From contig OX359195.1 of NCBI GenBank assembly GCA_947172415.1, forward strand, positions 3,509,501 to 3,573,500: a DNA stretch of 64,000 nt, given 5' to 3'. Numbering within the stretch: position 1 is the first letter of the stretch; every line of letters begins with the position of its first letter. The position numbers were made by a program, and so were the translations under genes. The notes under the pieces are model-generated. The model saw only the letters and a list, made by a program, of their open reading frames with translations. It searched no databases and was not told where the DNA came from. The DNA comes from Chondrosia reniformis (Eukaryota; Porifera; Demospongiae; Chondrillida; Chondrillidae). Shown here piece after piece: positions 11,080-23,183 of this stretch.

Positions 11080-12791
11080 GAGCATTCAGCCTACTCCTCA
11101 CCCTCATCTCTCCTCTGGAGCAACGCTACCATCCAATCTGCAGAAGGAGTACAACAAGGGACCCTTGGGGTTCCTTCCTTTCTGTCTGAGCATCCACCGG
11201 CTGGTCTCACAGCTGAATTCGGAGTTGTCCCTCTTCTACCTTGATGATGGCACCTTATGAGGAGATGTGGAGACCCTTTTGACTGACCTGGAAGTGGTGG
11301 AGCGAGAGGGGTACGAATCGGACTGCAGTTAAACAGGCAGAAGTCAGAAATCATCTGCACTGATCCTGACACCACAATTTTCGTTCAGTCTTCTCTCCCA
11401 GGAGCCTTGGTGGTGGAGCCCTCCACAGCCACATTGCTGGGATCGCCAATTGGAGATGTTACCCCTGTCTCAGCCACTCTCAAGGCCAAGACCAACATGC
11501 TGAAGAGGATGGGTGAGAGGCTGCGTTGCCTGACTGCCCAAGATGCCCTCCTCCTACTGTAGCACTCCTTTGCTCTCCCAAAACTCCTCTACAACCTCAG
11601 AACTGTACCCTGTTTTCTTTCCCCGGTGTTGCAGGAGTATGACGAGCTCTTAAAATCAACCCTGAGTGGCATCACAAACATACACTTCAGTGAGGATGAC
11701 CCAGCATGGACATAGGCCACACTTCCTGTAAGGATGGTGGGACTAGGTATCCGGAGTGCGGTGCAGCTAGCACCTTCTGCCTTCCTGGCCTCGGCTTCTG
11801 CCACTTCTCACCTTGTCAACTGCATCGTTCCAATCCACCTTCAAGGCTCCCCACTCCCCAACGTGGATGACGCCAGTTTTCTGTGGTCCTCAAGCCACAA
11901 TCAAGTGCTTCCGAAGGCATAGACCAACAACGACAGAAGGCTTGGGATACCCTGAGGGCATCTGCCCTGGCTGATTCCCTGCTGCAGAATGCACCAGATC
12001 CCAGATCATGTGCTCGCCTGCTCGCTTCTTCTGCCAAAGAGTCGAGAGCCTGGCTGAATGTTTGCCCATCACATCTCTTGGTCTGTGTACGGATAACGAT
12101 ACCATCAGGGTAGCAACAGGCCTCCGTCTTGGCGCACCCTCATGCAGGCCACATTCTTACCACCACTGTGGAGATGAGGTAGACAGCCTTGCAACACAGG
12201 GGCTCAGCTGCCGGTGGAGCGAAAGGCGCCTCCATCAACATGCAGCAGTGAATGACATCACACACAGAGCCTTGGTTGCAGCCAAAGTACCATCGCGTCT
12301 GGAGCCGGTGGGCCTCTACCGTATGGATGGCAAGTCCCCTGGAAGTATGGAAAGTTGCTGGTGTGGGACGCGACCTGACCCGACACTTTTGCCTTATCCT
12401 ATTCATCAAGTGCCACCAGGGAGGCAGGAGCTGTAACAGCTTTGGCAGAAGGCAGGAAGACGGCAAAGTATGCCCACCCTAACCCCACACATGCCTTCAC
12501 CCCAGTGGCCATCTGCAGTTTTCGGGCCACAGACCAAAGCTTACCTAAAGGAGCTGGGTCACCGTTTGGCTCAAGCATCTGGGGATGAAAGATCTACCAC
12601 CTACCTCTTCCAAAGGCTGTCTGTGACAATCCAGTGAGGGAACTCTGTATCAGTTCTGGAAAGCACTGGCCAGCTGTCTTGCCCAGATTTCTTCAACTAC
12701 TGAAGCAGTACAAGGGACTGCTAGAGCTATTGACAATGTCCGTTGCATGTGCTGTGTAACTACATTATTATTATTATTACTTTTATTTATC
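11080..12791 (+). mobile_element. Non-LTR retrotransposon, 5'-truncated, (ATT)n tail
   Basis: A 1.7-kb GC-richer island inside AT-rich satellite, with coding similarity to the second half of a reverse transcriptase and its C-terminal region, ending in ATTATTATTATTATT. The 5' truncation, a short-repeat 3' tail and flanking candidate duplications (AGTTGTAGTA) are the usual signature of target-primed reverse transcription. Confidence 0.75.
11085..12760 (+). pseudogene. Reverse transcriptase C-terminal half with CCHC and RLE-like region, degraded
   Basis: Switching frames on the + strand recovers: SAEGVQQGTPLG-like text (RT motif B), LSLFYLDDGTL with the YLDD catalytic box (about 11230), LNRQKSEIICTD, LPVRMVGLGIRSAVQLAPSA (about 11725-11790), then a C/H-rich knuckle-like stretch with HHCGDEVD and GLSC (about 12160-12220), a VNDI-TH-ALVAAKVPSRLEP block, and a final D-G-K...VWD-type segment. 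The C/H knuckle before a DGK/WD block resembles the knuckle plus restriction-like endonuclease of RLE-type LINEs, but I do not assign a clade. There are stops at TTATGAGG (about 11258), CTACTGTAGC and GACATAGG, and several frameshifts. It is not functional. Confidence 0.65.
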
Positions 12792-12801
12792 AGTTGTAGT
12801 A
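12792..12801. repeat. Candidate target-site duplication, right
   Basis: AGTTGTAGTA, identical to 11070-11079. Confidence 0.5.
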
Positions 12802-15800
12802 CTAGTTGTATATACTTGTTGTTTGGACTGTTTGTGTGTACTAATTGTATGTACTAATTGTATGTAGTCGTTACTAGATTTATGTACATGTTGTATGCAC
12901 TAGTTGTATGTACTAGCACTAGTTATATTCACTAGTCGTAGGTACTGGTTGTGTGTACTAGGTTTATGCACTAGTTGTTTGTACTAGTTGTATGTACTAG
13001 TTGTAAGTACTAGTTGTATCTAGTATTTATATGTACTAGTTGTGTACTAGTTGTATATGCTAATTGTAGGTTCTAGTACTAGTTATACCAGATACTAGGC
13101 AGGTACTAGTTGTATGTACTAGATGTATGTGCTAGTTGCATGTGCTCCATACTAGTTCCATGTACTAGTTATATGGATTAGTTATATGTACTATTTATTT
13201 TTACTAGTTATTTGCAATTGTTGTATGTAATAGTTAAATTTACTAGTGGTAGGTTCTAGTTGTATGTACTAGTAACTAGTTCAATGTACTTGTTGTATGT
13301 ACTACTTGTATGTAGTAGTTGTAGATTCTGGTACTAATTATACTAGGGACTAGGTCGGTACTAGTTGTATATGCTAGTTCTTTGTACCACTTGTATGTAT
13401 TACTTGTTTGTACATGTTGTGTGGACTGGTTGTATGTACTACTAGTGTACACTAGTGGTATTTACGCGTTGGATGTACTAGTTGTATATACTGGTTGCAT
13501 ATACTAGTTGTATCTTTTATTTATATGTTCTATTTTCATGTGTATGAATTAAGTTCTGTACTATTTGTATGTACTAATTGTATCCACTAGTTGTATTTAT
13601 TAGTTGTATGTATTAGTTCTTTTTATTAGTTGTATGTTCTATTTATAATTACTAGTTATATCTGTATGTACTAGTTATATGTAGAAGTTGTTTGTACTAG
13701 TTGTAATACTAGTTGTATGCACTAGTTGTATGTACTAGTTGTAGGTACTAGTTGGTGGTTCCAGTACTAGTTATACAAGGTACTAGGTAGGTACTAGATG
13801 TATGGTCTAGATACAAGTAGTATGACCTAGTTGTATATGCTAGTTATATGTACTAGTTGTATGTACTAGTTGTGTGTAATTGTTGTATGTAAGTACTATT
13901 TATAAGTACTATTTATATGTGTATGTCCTAGTTATATGTAGTTCTTGTGTTTACTAGTTATATGTACTAATTGTATGTACTGGTTGTATGTACTAGTTGT
14001 ATGCACTAATTGTATGGACTATTTATAGGTACTAGTTATATGTGTATGTACTCGGTATATGGGCTACTTGAGTGTACTAATTGTACGTACTACTTTTAAG
14101 TACTGGTTGTATGTACTAGTTGTATATACTAGTTATGTACTATTGTATGTACTAGTTGTATGTAATAGTTTTATGTACTTGTTATATATACTAGTTTTAT
14201 GTTTATACTAGTTGTATGTGCTAGTTGTGTGTACTAGTTGCATGTACTTGTTGTATATACTAGTTGTATGTACTAGTTGTAAAAACTAATTGTATGTACT
14301 AGTTTTATGTACTATTAAGTAGTTGTAGGTATTAGTTATATACAAGTTGTAAGTACTAGTTTATGTACTAGTAACTATCTGTATGAACTAGTTGTATGTA
14401 CTAGTTATTTTAACTAATTGTATGTAGTTATATGTACTACTTGTATGTACAAGTTGTGTGCAATTTTTGTATATTTATATTTACTAGTAGTAGTTATCCG
14501 TTTTATTTACTGGTTGTATGTACTAGTTGTATGTTCTAGTAACTAGATGTATGTACTAGTTGTATGTACTAGTTATATGTAGTAGTTGTATGTACTAGTT
14601 TTATGTATTAGTTGTATGTACCAGTAACTAATAGTATATATAGGTAATAGTTTTATGTACAAGTTGTATGTACCAATTGTATGTACTAATTGTATATATT
14701 TACTAGTAACTAGTAGCATGTACTTGTTATATGTACTAATTTTATGCACTAGTTGTATGTACTAGTAATTATCTGTATGCCCTAGATACATGTAGTTGTA
14801 GTGTGTGGTAGTTTAATGCAGTTATATATACTAGTTGTATGTACTAGTATCTAGTTGTATGTACTAGTTATATGTACTAGTTGTATTTAATAGTTGCATG
14901 TACTAGTAACTGTCTGTATGTAGAGGAACTAGTTGTATATACTTGTGTTATTTACCTATTATATGTGCTAGTCGTATGTACTAGTAGTATATTCTAGTTT
15001 TATGTATTATTTCTATGTATTTGTATGTACTGGTTATATGTACCAGTTGTTTGTACTAGTTATATGTATTACTTTAATTTACTAGTGGTGTGTAATGTTT
15101 CTATGTGCTATTTACATTTACTAGTTGTAGTCATCCGTTTTATGTACTAGTTGTATGTACTAGTAACTAGTTTTATATTTAGATACTACTTGTATGTACT
15201 AGTTGTATGTACTAGTTTTAGTTTCTAGATACTAGTTGTATATATTAGTTGTATGTACTGGTTATATGCATGTACTAATTGTGTGTAATTGTTGTATGTA
15301 CTAGCTATATTTACAAGTTGCAGTTACTCGTGGTATGTTCTAGTTCTCTCTACCAGCTGTATATATAGGTACTAGTTGTGTATACTAGTTGTATGTACTA
15401 GTTGTATGTACTAGTTGTATGAACTAATAACCTGTCGCATGTATTAGTTATATGTACTAGTTCCATGTACTAGTTGTATGAACTAGTTGTATGCACTAGT
15501 TGCATGTACTAGTAATTCTCTGTTTGTCCTACTTGTATGTCCTAGTTGTATATACTAGTTGTATGTAGTTATATGTACTAGTTGTATGTACTAGCTGTGT
15601 GTGATTGTATGTACTGGTTATATCTACTAGTTGTATATACTAGTTATATATCCTAGTTGTAGTACTTTTGGTATGTATTAGTTCAATGTACTAGTTTTAT
15701 GTACTCGTTTTATGAAATATATACTAGTTGTATGTACTAGTTGTATGTAGCAGTTATATGTACTAATTATTTTTATTAATTGTGTGTAATTGTTGTATGT

Positions 15801-16325
15801 ACTAGATATATTTACTAGTTTTATGTCCTAGTTGTATTACTAGTAACTTGTCGTAAGTACTAGTTATATGTACTAGTTGTAGGTACTTGTTGTATTTACT
15901 ATTTGTATGTACTAGTTGGACGTACTAGCAAGTAGTTGATTAAATAGTTGTATGTACTAGTTGTATGTGCTAGTTGTTTGAACTAATTATTTGTACTGGT
16001 TGTATGTATTATTAAGTAGTTGTATGTATTAGTTATATGTACTAGGTCTATGTACTATTTTTATGTACTCGTTGTGTGTAGAATTAGTATGTACTAGTTG
16101 TATGTACTAGTAACAATCTGTATGTACTTGTTGTATGTTCTAATTGTTTGAACTAGTTGTATGTAGTTATATATATCACGTGTATGTACTAGTTGTGTTT
16201 AATATTTGTATGTATTAGTTACATTTACTAGTTGTAGTTATCCGTTTTTTGTACTAGTTGTAAGAAATAGTTGAATGTACTAGTAACTAGATGTATGTAC
16301 TAGTTATATGTACTAGTTGTATGTA
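12802..16325 (+). repeat. 13-bp satellite, forward polarity (last forward block)
   Basis: Diverged TACTAGTTGTATG array, the last long stretch in forward orientation. It abuts the RLE-LINE copy A at GTATGTAGATAGGCTG. Confidence 0.9.
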
Positions 16326-16329
16326 GATA

Positions 16330-19300
16330 GGCTGTGGCCTAGGTGCACCAGTGGTGAAGAAAACCGTGGGTCAACCAGAATAGGTGATTCCACTGGTGCC
16401 TCACAGGTAGATGTACCTGAATGTAATAGCCTTTCTTCGGTCCCCATGAAGGACCAACCAGCCCTATGGACCGAGGAAATGGTTAGGGCACTAATTGATT
16501 GCTATGAGCGATCTGAACCCAAAAGAGGTGGCTATCAGAAGCGTTTAGAGCGGGAATGGCTGAGAAAATACCCACATTTGCCTCAGACCGGTCGAACCCT
16601 TGCCTTCCAAGCCAAAAGGAACTTGGTAGAAGACGGAGTACTGCAAGTAACTGGTAGCCGAGATTTAGTTTTGGTTAATGATGCACCGCAAGGTGGAGAA
16701 GGATCCAAGGGGTGATCTGGAACCTTCAGAGGGATAATATCCTCATGGAGCTCTACCGAGAAAGTAAGCCCATGGAAAAGGGTTTACCGAGCGGTTGTAC
16801 CAGGCTTGGAATGCTAAAATGCCAGACCATAAAACCACAAAGGTAGCGCTAACTACGAGAATTAGCCGAATCCGAAGAGGTCAAGGTCTCTCGAGACTAA
16901 ATCTCGTGGAACCTGACTCTTGTGGTTTAGCCACCCTAACTGAGACTGTGGAGGAAGGTGTGGGAGCCCAGGGGCAAGGGGGGCTTCACCAAGTTCAGGC
17001 TGTGACTGAACAAAATGGTGAGCTGCCTGCAGCCCTTGTTAAAACTCCAACAAATGATCATCCTATTCCCAGGACAAGTGGCAATGATCATCGGATGCAA
17101 CTTTTAGGCAAAGCAAAAGATGCCTGTCTCCGAAAGAAACCTTAAGATTTCTCTGATAGAAAACCCTGTGGGGTGGTGCGATTCAACCATGTTTATACGG
17201 CACTGCTTCAGGAGGCCAATGATTCGGTGGAGAAAGAGTGGCAGGAAGGCCCTAGGTCGGCCTGGCACCTGAACTGCCTAGTCTACTCTGTTGCTATGGC
17301 TGTGAAGGGAAAAACAACCAACGAATCGCAGCCATGCAGCCAGGGAAGGAAATCAGATAATCAGAAGGGAAGTAAGAGACAGGAAGGTCACATAAGTGAC
17401 AGGAAGGCCAAAGGCCTTAGGTTTAGAAGACTGCTTGCCTGGTTGGATGTGGAAATAGCGCGTCAACAGAGTAATAATCCTATGACCAAACACCAGAAAG
17501 TACTCCGAAGAAAGCTTATGAGGGAGTTCCATTCATTATAACTGAATGTGCTGATCAGAGCTCGGGAGAAGACACTGGGGAAACTCAGGGTCTGGACTCT
17601 ACAAGAGCGAAGATCGGCTGAACACAGGAAATTCCAGGAACAAAACTACCTTTGGAAAACCCAAAGGAAGTTCCGGATGAATGGCAATGTTCCAACCTCC
17701 AATGAAGCTCCCTCAATTGAGGTAGTAAGAGACTTTTGGACAAAGATTGTAGGTACTGTTGGTAAGGTCAACAAAGAAGACCCAGGGGTGAAAGAATGGC
17801 TAAAGGAAACCAAAAAGAGGGTGGGTAGAACCTCCTCTGAAGGTCCCGATAGCATTGATGAGACAAAACTGAGGAAAGCCTTGAAAAAGGCAAAAAGCTG
17901 GTCAGCCCCCGGGCCGGATGGCATCCACACTTTATTGTGGAAAGCACTCCCCTCTGCACAGTCTTCCTTGGCAGATATACTACGGAAGGTGGTGAGCGGA
18001 GATCTGTCAGTCCCAGACTGGCTTACAAGGGGTCGCACTCTACTCATCCCCAAAAATGGTGACCCAAAAAGTGCGGCCAACTACCGACCTATTGCGTGTC
18101 TCAACACAATGTACAAGGCTGTCACAGCATACATTGCATCAGAACTACTCACTTACACCTACACTAATGATCTTTTACCGATGGCTCAACGAGCCATGAG
18201 GAAAGGGAGGTGGGGCTGTGTGGACTGTCTATTGCTGGATCAATCAATCGGTCTAGATGCCAAAATTATGGGCAAGCCACTTAGTGTGGCATGGATCGAT
18301 TATGAGAAGGCATATGACAGAGTCCCTCACAAGTGGGTGATGAAGGTGCTAAAAACCATCAAGTGCCCAGGTTGGATCCGGAGGTCTATAGAGCTCTTCT
18401 CCAAACACTGGGCTACTGTGCTTGAGTTGAGGACTGCGGGGAAGGTGGTTAGGAGCACCCCTGTTAAATATAACAGGGGACTCTTCCAAGGAGACTCCTT
18501 ATCGCCACTCCTCTTTTGTCTGGCCATAGCTCCCATATCCCAAGATCTTAACAGAACCAAGGGATATACCCTCTGGCAAAATGGGGAAAGGAACACCATG
18601 TCACACTTGTTGTACATGATTGACCTTAAGATATATGCTGGAGGGCCTGATAAACTCAGGGAAGCCATGGAATGTGTGGAGAAAACCTCAAATGCCATTT
18701 GCATGAGGTTTGGAGTGAGAAAGTGTGGAAGAGCTCACATGCCAAAGGGGAAAGTTCTGGCTGGCCCAGACAACCCTGAACGCAGTGAAAAATCCATAAG
18801 GAGCCTTGGAAAAGGTACTACATATAAGTACGTAAGGCTAGAACAACTGTTTGAGGTAGATGACAGCAAGGTCAAAGCTTGCTTGATCAATGAATTGAGG
18901 AGGAGACTCCACAAAGTGTGGGGTTCTCACCTCAATGGTAAGAATGCTGCAGAAGCCTCTAACATGTTGTGTGCCTCTCTATTGAGATACTCTTACCCAG
19001 TTTTGAAGTGGACTCAAAGTAAACTTTCAAAACTGGACCGAATGGTGAGAAAGATCATGAGAAAGTACCAGTGTCATCACTATAACTCTGCCATTGAAAG
19101 AGTGAACTTGCCTCGCTCTCAAGGTGGTAGAGGGCTCTGTAGTTTTCCTTTGGATCACGACCGGGCTGTTGTGAATCTGGCAAGATACCTCCATACTGCC
19201 AATGATCCACTCATAGCTGTTGTGGTTAAACACCAAAAGTGGCTGGAGTGCTCAAAGCAAAGGAGGACGGTCTTGAAAGAAGCCAGATTGATACTGAGAA

Positions 19301-19922
19301 GCCACGGAATGGAACTAGAACTGGAAATGTGGCTGAAGACAGATCCCTCACAAAATAGTGTAAGAGAATGGAGGAGAGTGGCACGTGAGCTCGGGGAGGC
19401 TCAGACTGAAAGGTTAAAAAGTAACCTAGCCGAAACGTCTCACCAGGGCTCATACCACAGACAAGTCACAAATAGGGAGTCTTATGTGTGGCTTTCTGAG
19501 GGGAGACTCAGACCTCAAACTGAGGCTCTGATTCTCGCAGCCCAAGATGATGTGCTGCACACTAGGTTGTACCAAAATAGGATTCTGAGGAATTCTAGCT
19601 TCCTGATATGCTGAGAAGGTGGCAAGGCTATGCAAACGATCAAACACACACTAAACATGTGTGAGCCCAAGGGATTTTCTCTCTACAAAGAGAGACATGA
19701 CCGGGCGATACTGATAGTGTTGTGGAGACTGTTGAAAGAATATGGATTCAAGCAGGAAGAGCCCTGGTACAAACTAAAAGCAAAACCAGTCTATGAGAAT
19801 AGGGCTGTCAAAATCTTGTGGGATCCTAGTATCCCTACAGATGATGAAATGACAGAAAGAAGGCCAGACTTAGTGGTTGAGGAACGGCTATGTAAGTCCA
19901 TCTACATTATTGAGATGTCAGT
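16330..19922 (+). pseudogene. RLE-type LINE copy A, decayed polyprotein
   Basis: Closely related to the intact copy at 48.8-52.9 kb but broken. It begins at the LWPRCTSGEE codons, so the 5' leader is missing, and ends inside the endonuclease domain (IIEMSV) at 19922. Damage relative to the intact copy: a 10-bp deletion near 16695 and a 1-bp deletion near 16780 (frameshifts), stops at about 17143 and 17539, and TGC-TGA at about 19610 destroying the Cys-rich knuckle. The reverse transcriptase box is YMID (about 18615) where the intact copy has YMDD, so a catalytic Asp is lost. The largest surviving open stretch (17548-19614) holds RT motifs GPDGIH, WIDYEKAYD and FQGDSLSPLL. By chance the satellite supplies an ATG upstream. 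Confidence 0.9.
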
Positions 19923-19938
19923 ATTGCTGTCAGTAGGA
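19923..19938. other. 16-bp micro-inversion at an element junction
   Basis: Copy B continues GATGTCAGT then TCCTACTGACAGCAAT. Copy A continues GATGTCAGT then ATTGCTGTCAGTAGGA, the exact reverse complement of those 16 bases, and then changes to gypsy gag sequence. The local sequence TGTCAGT-TCCT-ACTGACA is a hairpin, so a foldback or strand switch is plausible. Confidence 0.85.
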
Positions 19939-20697
19939 GCACTTGCGAGCCTTCTCCCCAAAACCGTCGATGATACCAACAAGTGGTAGGAGTAGAATTG
20001 GCTGGGTCTGGGCTGGGCGAGCGTCCTCTTGAGCGAGAGGGTCTGGAGCTACCCGGTGATGTGTTAAGGGAGGAGATAATCTCTCTGAGGTGTGCAACTT
20101 CCTTCTGTAGCTGGTCCACTTCCGATGAAATATGGGGGCGTTAATTGCCGAGATCATAGGCGTTGCAACTTCTACGATTTTGTCCGCCATTTGGGCAAGA
20201 GCCTCGAGGGACATAGCGTTACCTGTAGAGGCTAAAACCATCCTAACACTACCTGGTAAGCGCTGCAAGAAGAGTTCCCTAAGGAAGGAGCTATCTGTCT
20301 CTGGTCCTGCCGAGTCACCTAGGAGTTGTTGCATCTGTCGCAGAAGTTAAGTTGGCTTCCTGTCGCCAAGTTCCTCAGCGTTTAAAAGCATTTGAAGATG
20401 GCGTTGTTCTGAAGCCGTTCTGTGGCGGATTAGCTGTTCCTTAAGAGCGTCATAAGGGTCTTCCTCTGGCGGTTTGAGGATAAGATCGCGGACTTCCGTA
20501 GCGAATTCGGGGGCAAGAGAGGCGACAAAATAGTCGAAGCGCATTTTCTGAGAGCTGATATTGCGGGTTGTGAATTGGGCCTCAACTTGGGCCAACCAGA
20601 CTTGTGGATCAGCAGGCCAAAACGGGGGAATCTTGACGGAAACTGTAGCAAGACTCACAGCTAGTTGGTTTGTCCCTTCGGGTTGCGGAGTTGCCAT
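19939..20697 (-). pseudogene. Ty3/gypsy-type retrotransposon Gag, degraded
   Basis: Minus-strand Gag of an LTR retrotransposon, which would package element RNA into particles. The start is chosen at ATG 20697, giving MATPQPEGTNQLAVS, because it lies about 27 bp inside the primer-binding-site region. The capsid-like core reads IPPFWPADPQVWLAQVEAQF, then LAPEFATEVRDLI, EQLIRHRTASEQRHLQ, LLNAEELGDRKPT, a TAA stop at 20347 (CAA in the likely ancestor), LLRQMQQLLGDS, FLRELFLQRLPGSVRM and LASTGNAMSLEALAQMADK. A frameshift near 20120 moves the reading to DQLQKEVAHLREI and the Ser/Arg/Pro-rich tail. A second shift near 19960 interrupts the start of a zinc knuckle (CWYHRRF). The rest of the element is absent, because it is fused to the LINE at 19938. 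Confidence 0.8.
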
Positions 20698-20723
20698 CGA
20701 GATCAGCGGTATAAAGTATAGAA

Positions 20724-20738
20724 CGTCGGGGTCACCAA
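20724..20738 (-). promoter_or_regulatory. Primer-binding-site region of the gypsy-type element
   Basis: The minus strand reads TTGGTGACCCCGACG just after AACTTGTCACA, the usual arrangement of an LTR 3' edge followed by a tRNA primer-binding site in Ty3/gypsy elements. The tRNA was not identified. Confidence 0.5.
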
Positions 20739-20935
20739 TGTGACAAGTTATATTATGGTAACACTGCTTAACCGTACTCGAGTCACTTTCAGGTAAAAGA
20801 TGATTATTAAGTTCTGTACAATAGCATATATACATCACAGAAAGTTCTAGAAAGCTAAATTACAAACCAACAGATACAGCAGCAATATAAAATCATCACA
20901 GGATGTTTACTAAGCATGCATTAGTTAGTTAGTTA
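20739..20935 (-). mobile_element. Partial 5' LTR (R/U5 side) of the gypsy-type element
   Basis: About 200 bp of non-satellite sequence upstream of the primer-binding site on the minus strand, containing GTATATATGC and ending ...AACTTGTCACA. The outer part of the LTR is lost at the satellite junction, and no second LTR is present. Confidence 0.5.
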
Positions 20936-22435
20936 CTATGCTACATACATACAACTGGTACATACAACTAGTACATATAACCAGTAAATACTACTATATA
21001 GTACATACAACTAGTACTACAACTGGGACATAGAACTAGTACATATAACAAATTCATAGAACCAGTACATATAACTAGTATATGCAACTAGGACATATAA
21101 CTAGTACCTACAACTAGTACATATAACTATTACATTCAACAATTACACAACTAGTATATACAACTAGTATTTATAACTAGTACATACAATCAGTACGTAT
21201 AACTACATAATACATACAACTAGTAAATAGAAATTGTTACTAGTTCATACACATGGTACCTACAACTAGTACATAGAACTAGTACATATAACTAGTACAT
21301 GCAACTACTTACTCGTACATACAACTAGTACAAACAACTAGTTCATTTAACCAGTACATACACATATAACTAGTACATAAACCTAGTACACACACCTAGA
21401 CTACATACAACTAGAAACTAGTACAGACAACTAGTACAAATAACTAGTATTTAAAACTAGTAAATACAACTAGTAAATATAACTAGAATACAAAAAATAT
21501 ACACAATTAGTACATACAAGTACTACATATAACTATATACAACTAGTACATACAGCTAGTTCATAAAACAAGTACATTGAACTAGTATATTCAACTACTA
21601 CATACAACTAGGTACTCAGCACTATTTGCATGTTCAAGTTGTATGTACTTACAGCTAGTACAAACAATTAGTACATATAACTTGTACATCAACTACTTAC
21701 TAGTACATACAAGTAGCACATACAACTGGTACATACGACTAGTACATACAACTGTATAGTACATACTACTAGTACACACAACTAATACACACTACTAGTA
21801 CATACAACTAGTACATATAAAAAGTACATAAAAATAGTACATACTACTAGTACATAACTAGTACATACAATTTGTACATACAACTAGTACTACAACTAGT
21901 ATATAACTAGTACATACAACTAATACGTATAACCAGTACATGCAGGTAGTAACTACAACTAGTAATTACACACATCTAGTACACACAACTAATACATACA
22001 ACTACTTACTAGAACATGTATACAACTAGTACATACAACTAGTACATACAAGAAGTATTTACAACTTGTAGATACAACTAGTCCATACAACTAGCCATAC
22101 ATCTAGTTACTAGTAGATACGACTAGTACACACAACTAGTAAATATAACTAGTACATACAAAATGTTCGCACAACTAGTACATACAAATTGTGCATATAA
22201 CTACATATATATAACTGGTTTAAATAACTAGTACATACAACTAGCACATACAGATAGTTACCAGTACAAACAACTAGTACATACAACTTCTACAAACAAC
22301 TAGTACAAATAACCAGTACATACACATATAACTAGTACATAAAAACGGTATATATAACTAGAGTATACTACTAGTACATAAAACTATAACATACTACTAT
22401 TACATACAACTAGTACATTCAACTAGCAGTTTAAC
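20936..22435 (-). repeat. 13-bp satellite, reverse polarity (first block)
   Basis: From here the array reads CATACAACTAGTA on the + strand, the reverse complement of the left arm. A short patch at about 21621-21650 (CAAGTTGTATGTACTT) keeps forward polarity. No gene is seen. Confidence 0.9.
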
Positions 22436-22459
22436 TAAGACATAAAACTCTGTCTCAGG

Positions 22460-22880
22460 ACAATGTACTTCTTGTACAGCGATGAGTTCTTTGAGCAGAG
22501 AGAAGGGGCAGCCATGGGATCTCCTCTGTCCCCGGTGGTAGCAAACATCTTCATGGAGAAATTCGAAATAGAAGCCCTTCGTGCTGCTGTGAAATGGCCT
22601 AAGTTGTTGGTTGAGATATGTGGATGACACATTTGTCATCTGGAATCATGGTGAAGAGCAGCTGTAGGACTTTTTTAGTTTCCTCAATGGAAGAAATAGC
22701 AACATCAAATTTAATATGGAGAAGGAGACCAATGGTTCCTTACCCTTCCTGGATGTACAAGTAAAGAAGTGCATGGGAAGTTTGGACACATTTGTGAATA
22801 GGAAATCAAAACACAGAGATAGGACCTTCACTTTACCTCTCATCACCACCCTAGGGTAAAAACTGGTATCACACGGTGTT
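22460..22880 (+). pseudogene. Penelope-like reverse transcriptase fragment
   Basis: Reads MYFLYSDEFFEQREGAAMGS, then PLSPVVANIFMEKFEIEALR (RT motif with G-S-P-L-S-P), a frameshift near 22612, then RYVDDTFVIWNHGEEQL with the YVDD catalytic box (about 22616-22630), a TAG, and FLNGRNSNIKFNMEKE, LPFLDVQVKK. The order and wording are typical of Penelope-like RTs, which lie between telomerase and other RTs in phylogeny. At least one frameshift and several stops make it non-functional. Confidence 0.8.
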
Positions 22881-22883
22881 TCA

Positions 22884-23150
22884 AAGACAGATCCAAAAGA
22901 TTTGTGGACGAAACTCTAGTAGCTTGGAAGAAGAAAAGGAGCACCTGGAAAGAGTGCTTCAAGCTAATGGATACCCTAAACGGGAGGCTTATAGACTGCT
23001 CAACAGGAGAAGGCAGACTAACGGGAGTGAGGATGAGTGTAAACACAAACTCTTTATTCCATATATAAAGGGACTCAGTAAGATGATCGATAAAAGCTGT
23101 AGAAAATGGGTATCCACACCATTTTCTCCAAACAGAGAACACTGAGAACT
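22884..23150 (+). pseudogene. Connector between Penelope-like RT and endonuclease, degraded
   Basis: A readable stretch of about 85 codons includes SLEEEKEHLERVLQANGYPK, REAYRLLNRRR, HKLFIPYIKGLSKMIDKSCR. This is the RT thumb/linker of Penelope-like elements; PYIKGLS also occurs in remnant 1. The frame breaks before the endonuclease. Confidence 0.6.
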
Positions 23151-23183
23151 GTTTTATCCAGCCCATAACAGCCACAACCATCT

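Noticed and set aside
19923..19938. 16-bp match between gag and LINE as shared ancestry
   Set aside because: Exact reverse complement of the sequence expected in the LINE at that point; best explained as a junction inversion, with only TCCTA possibly shared by gag.
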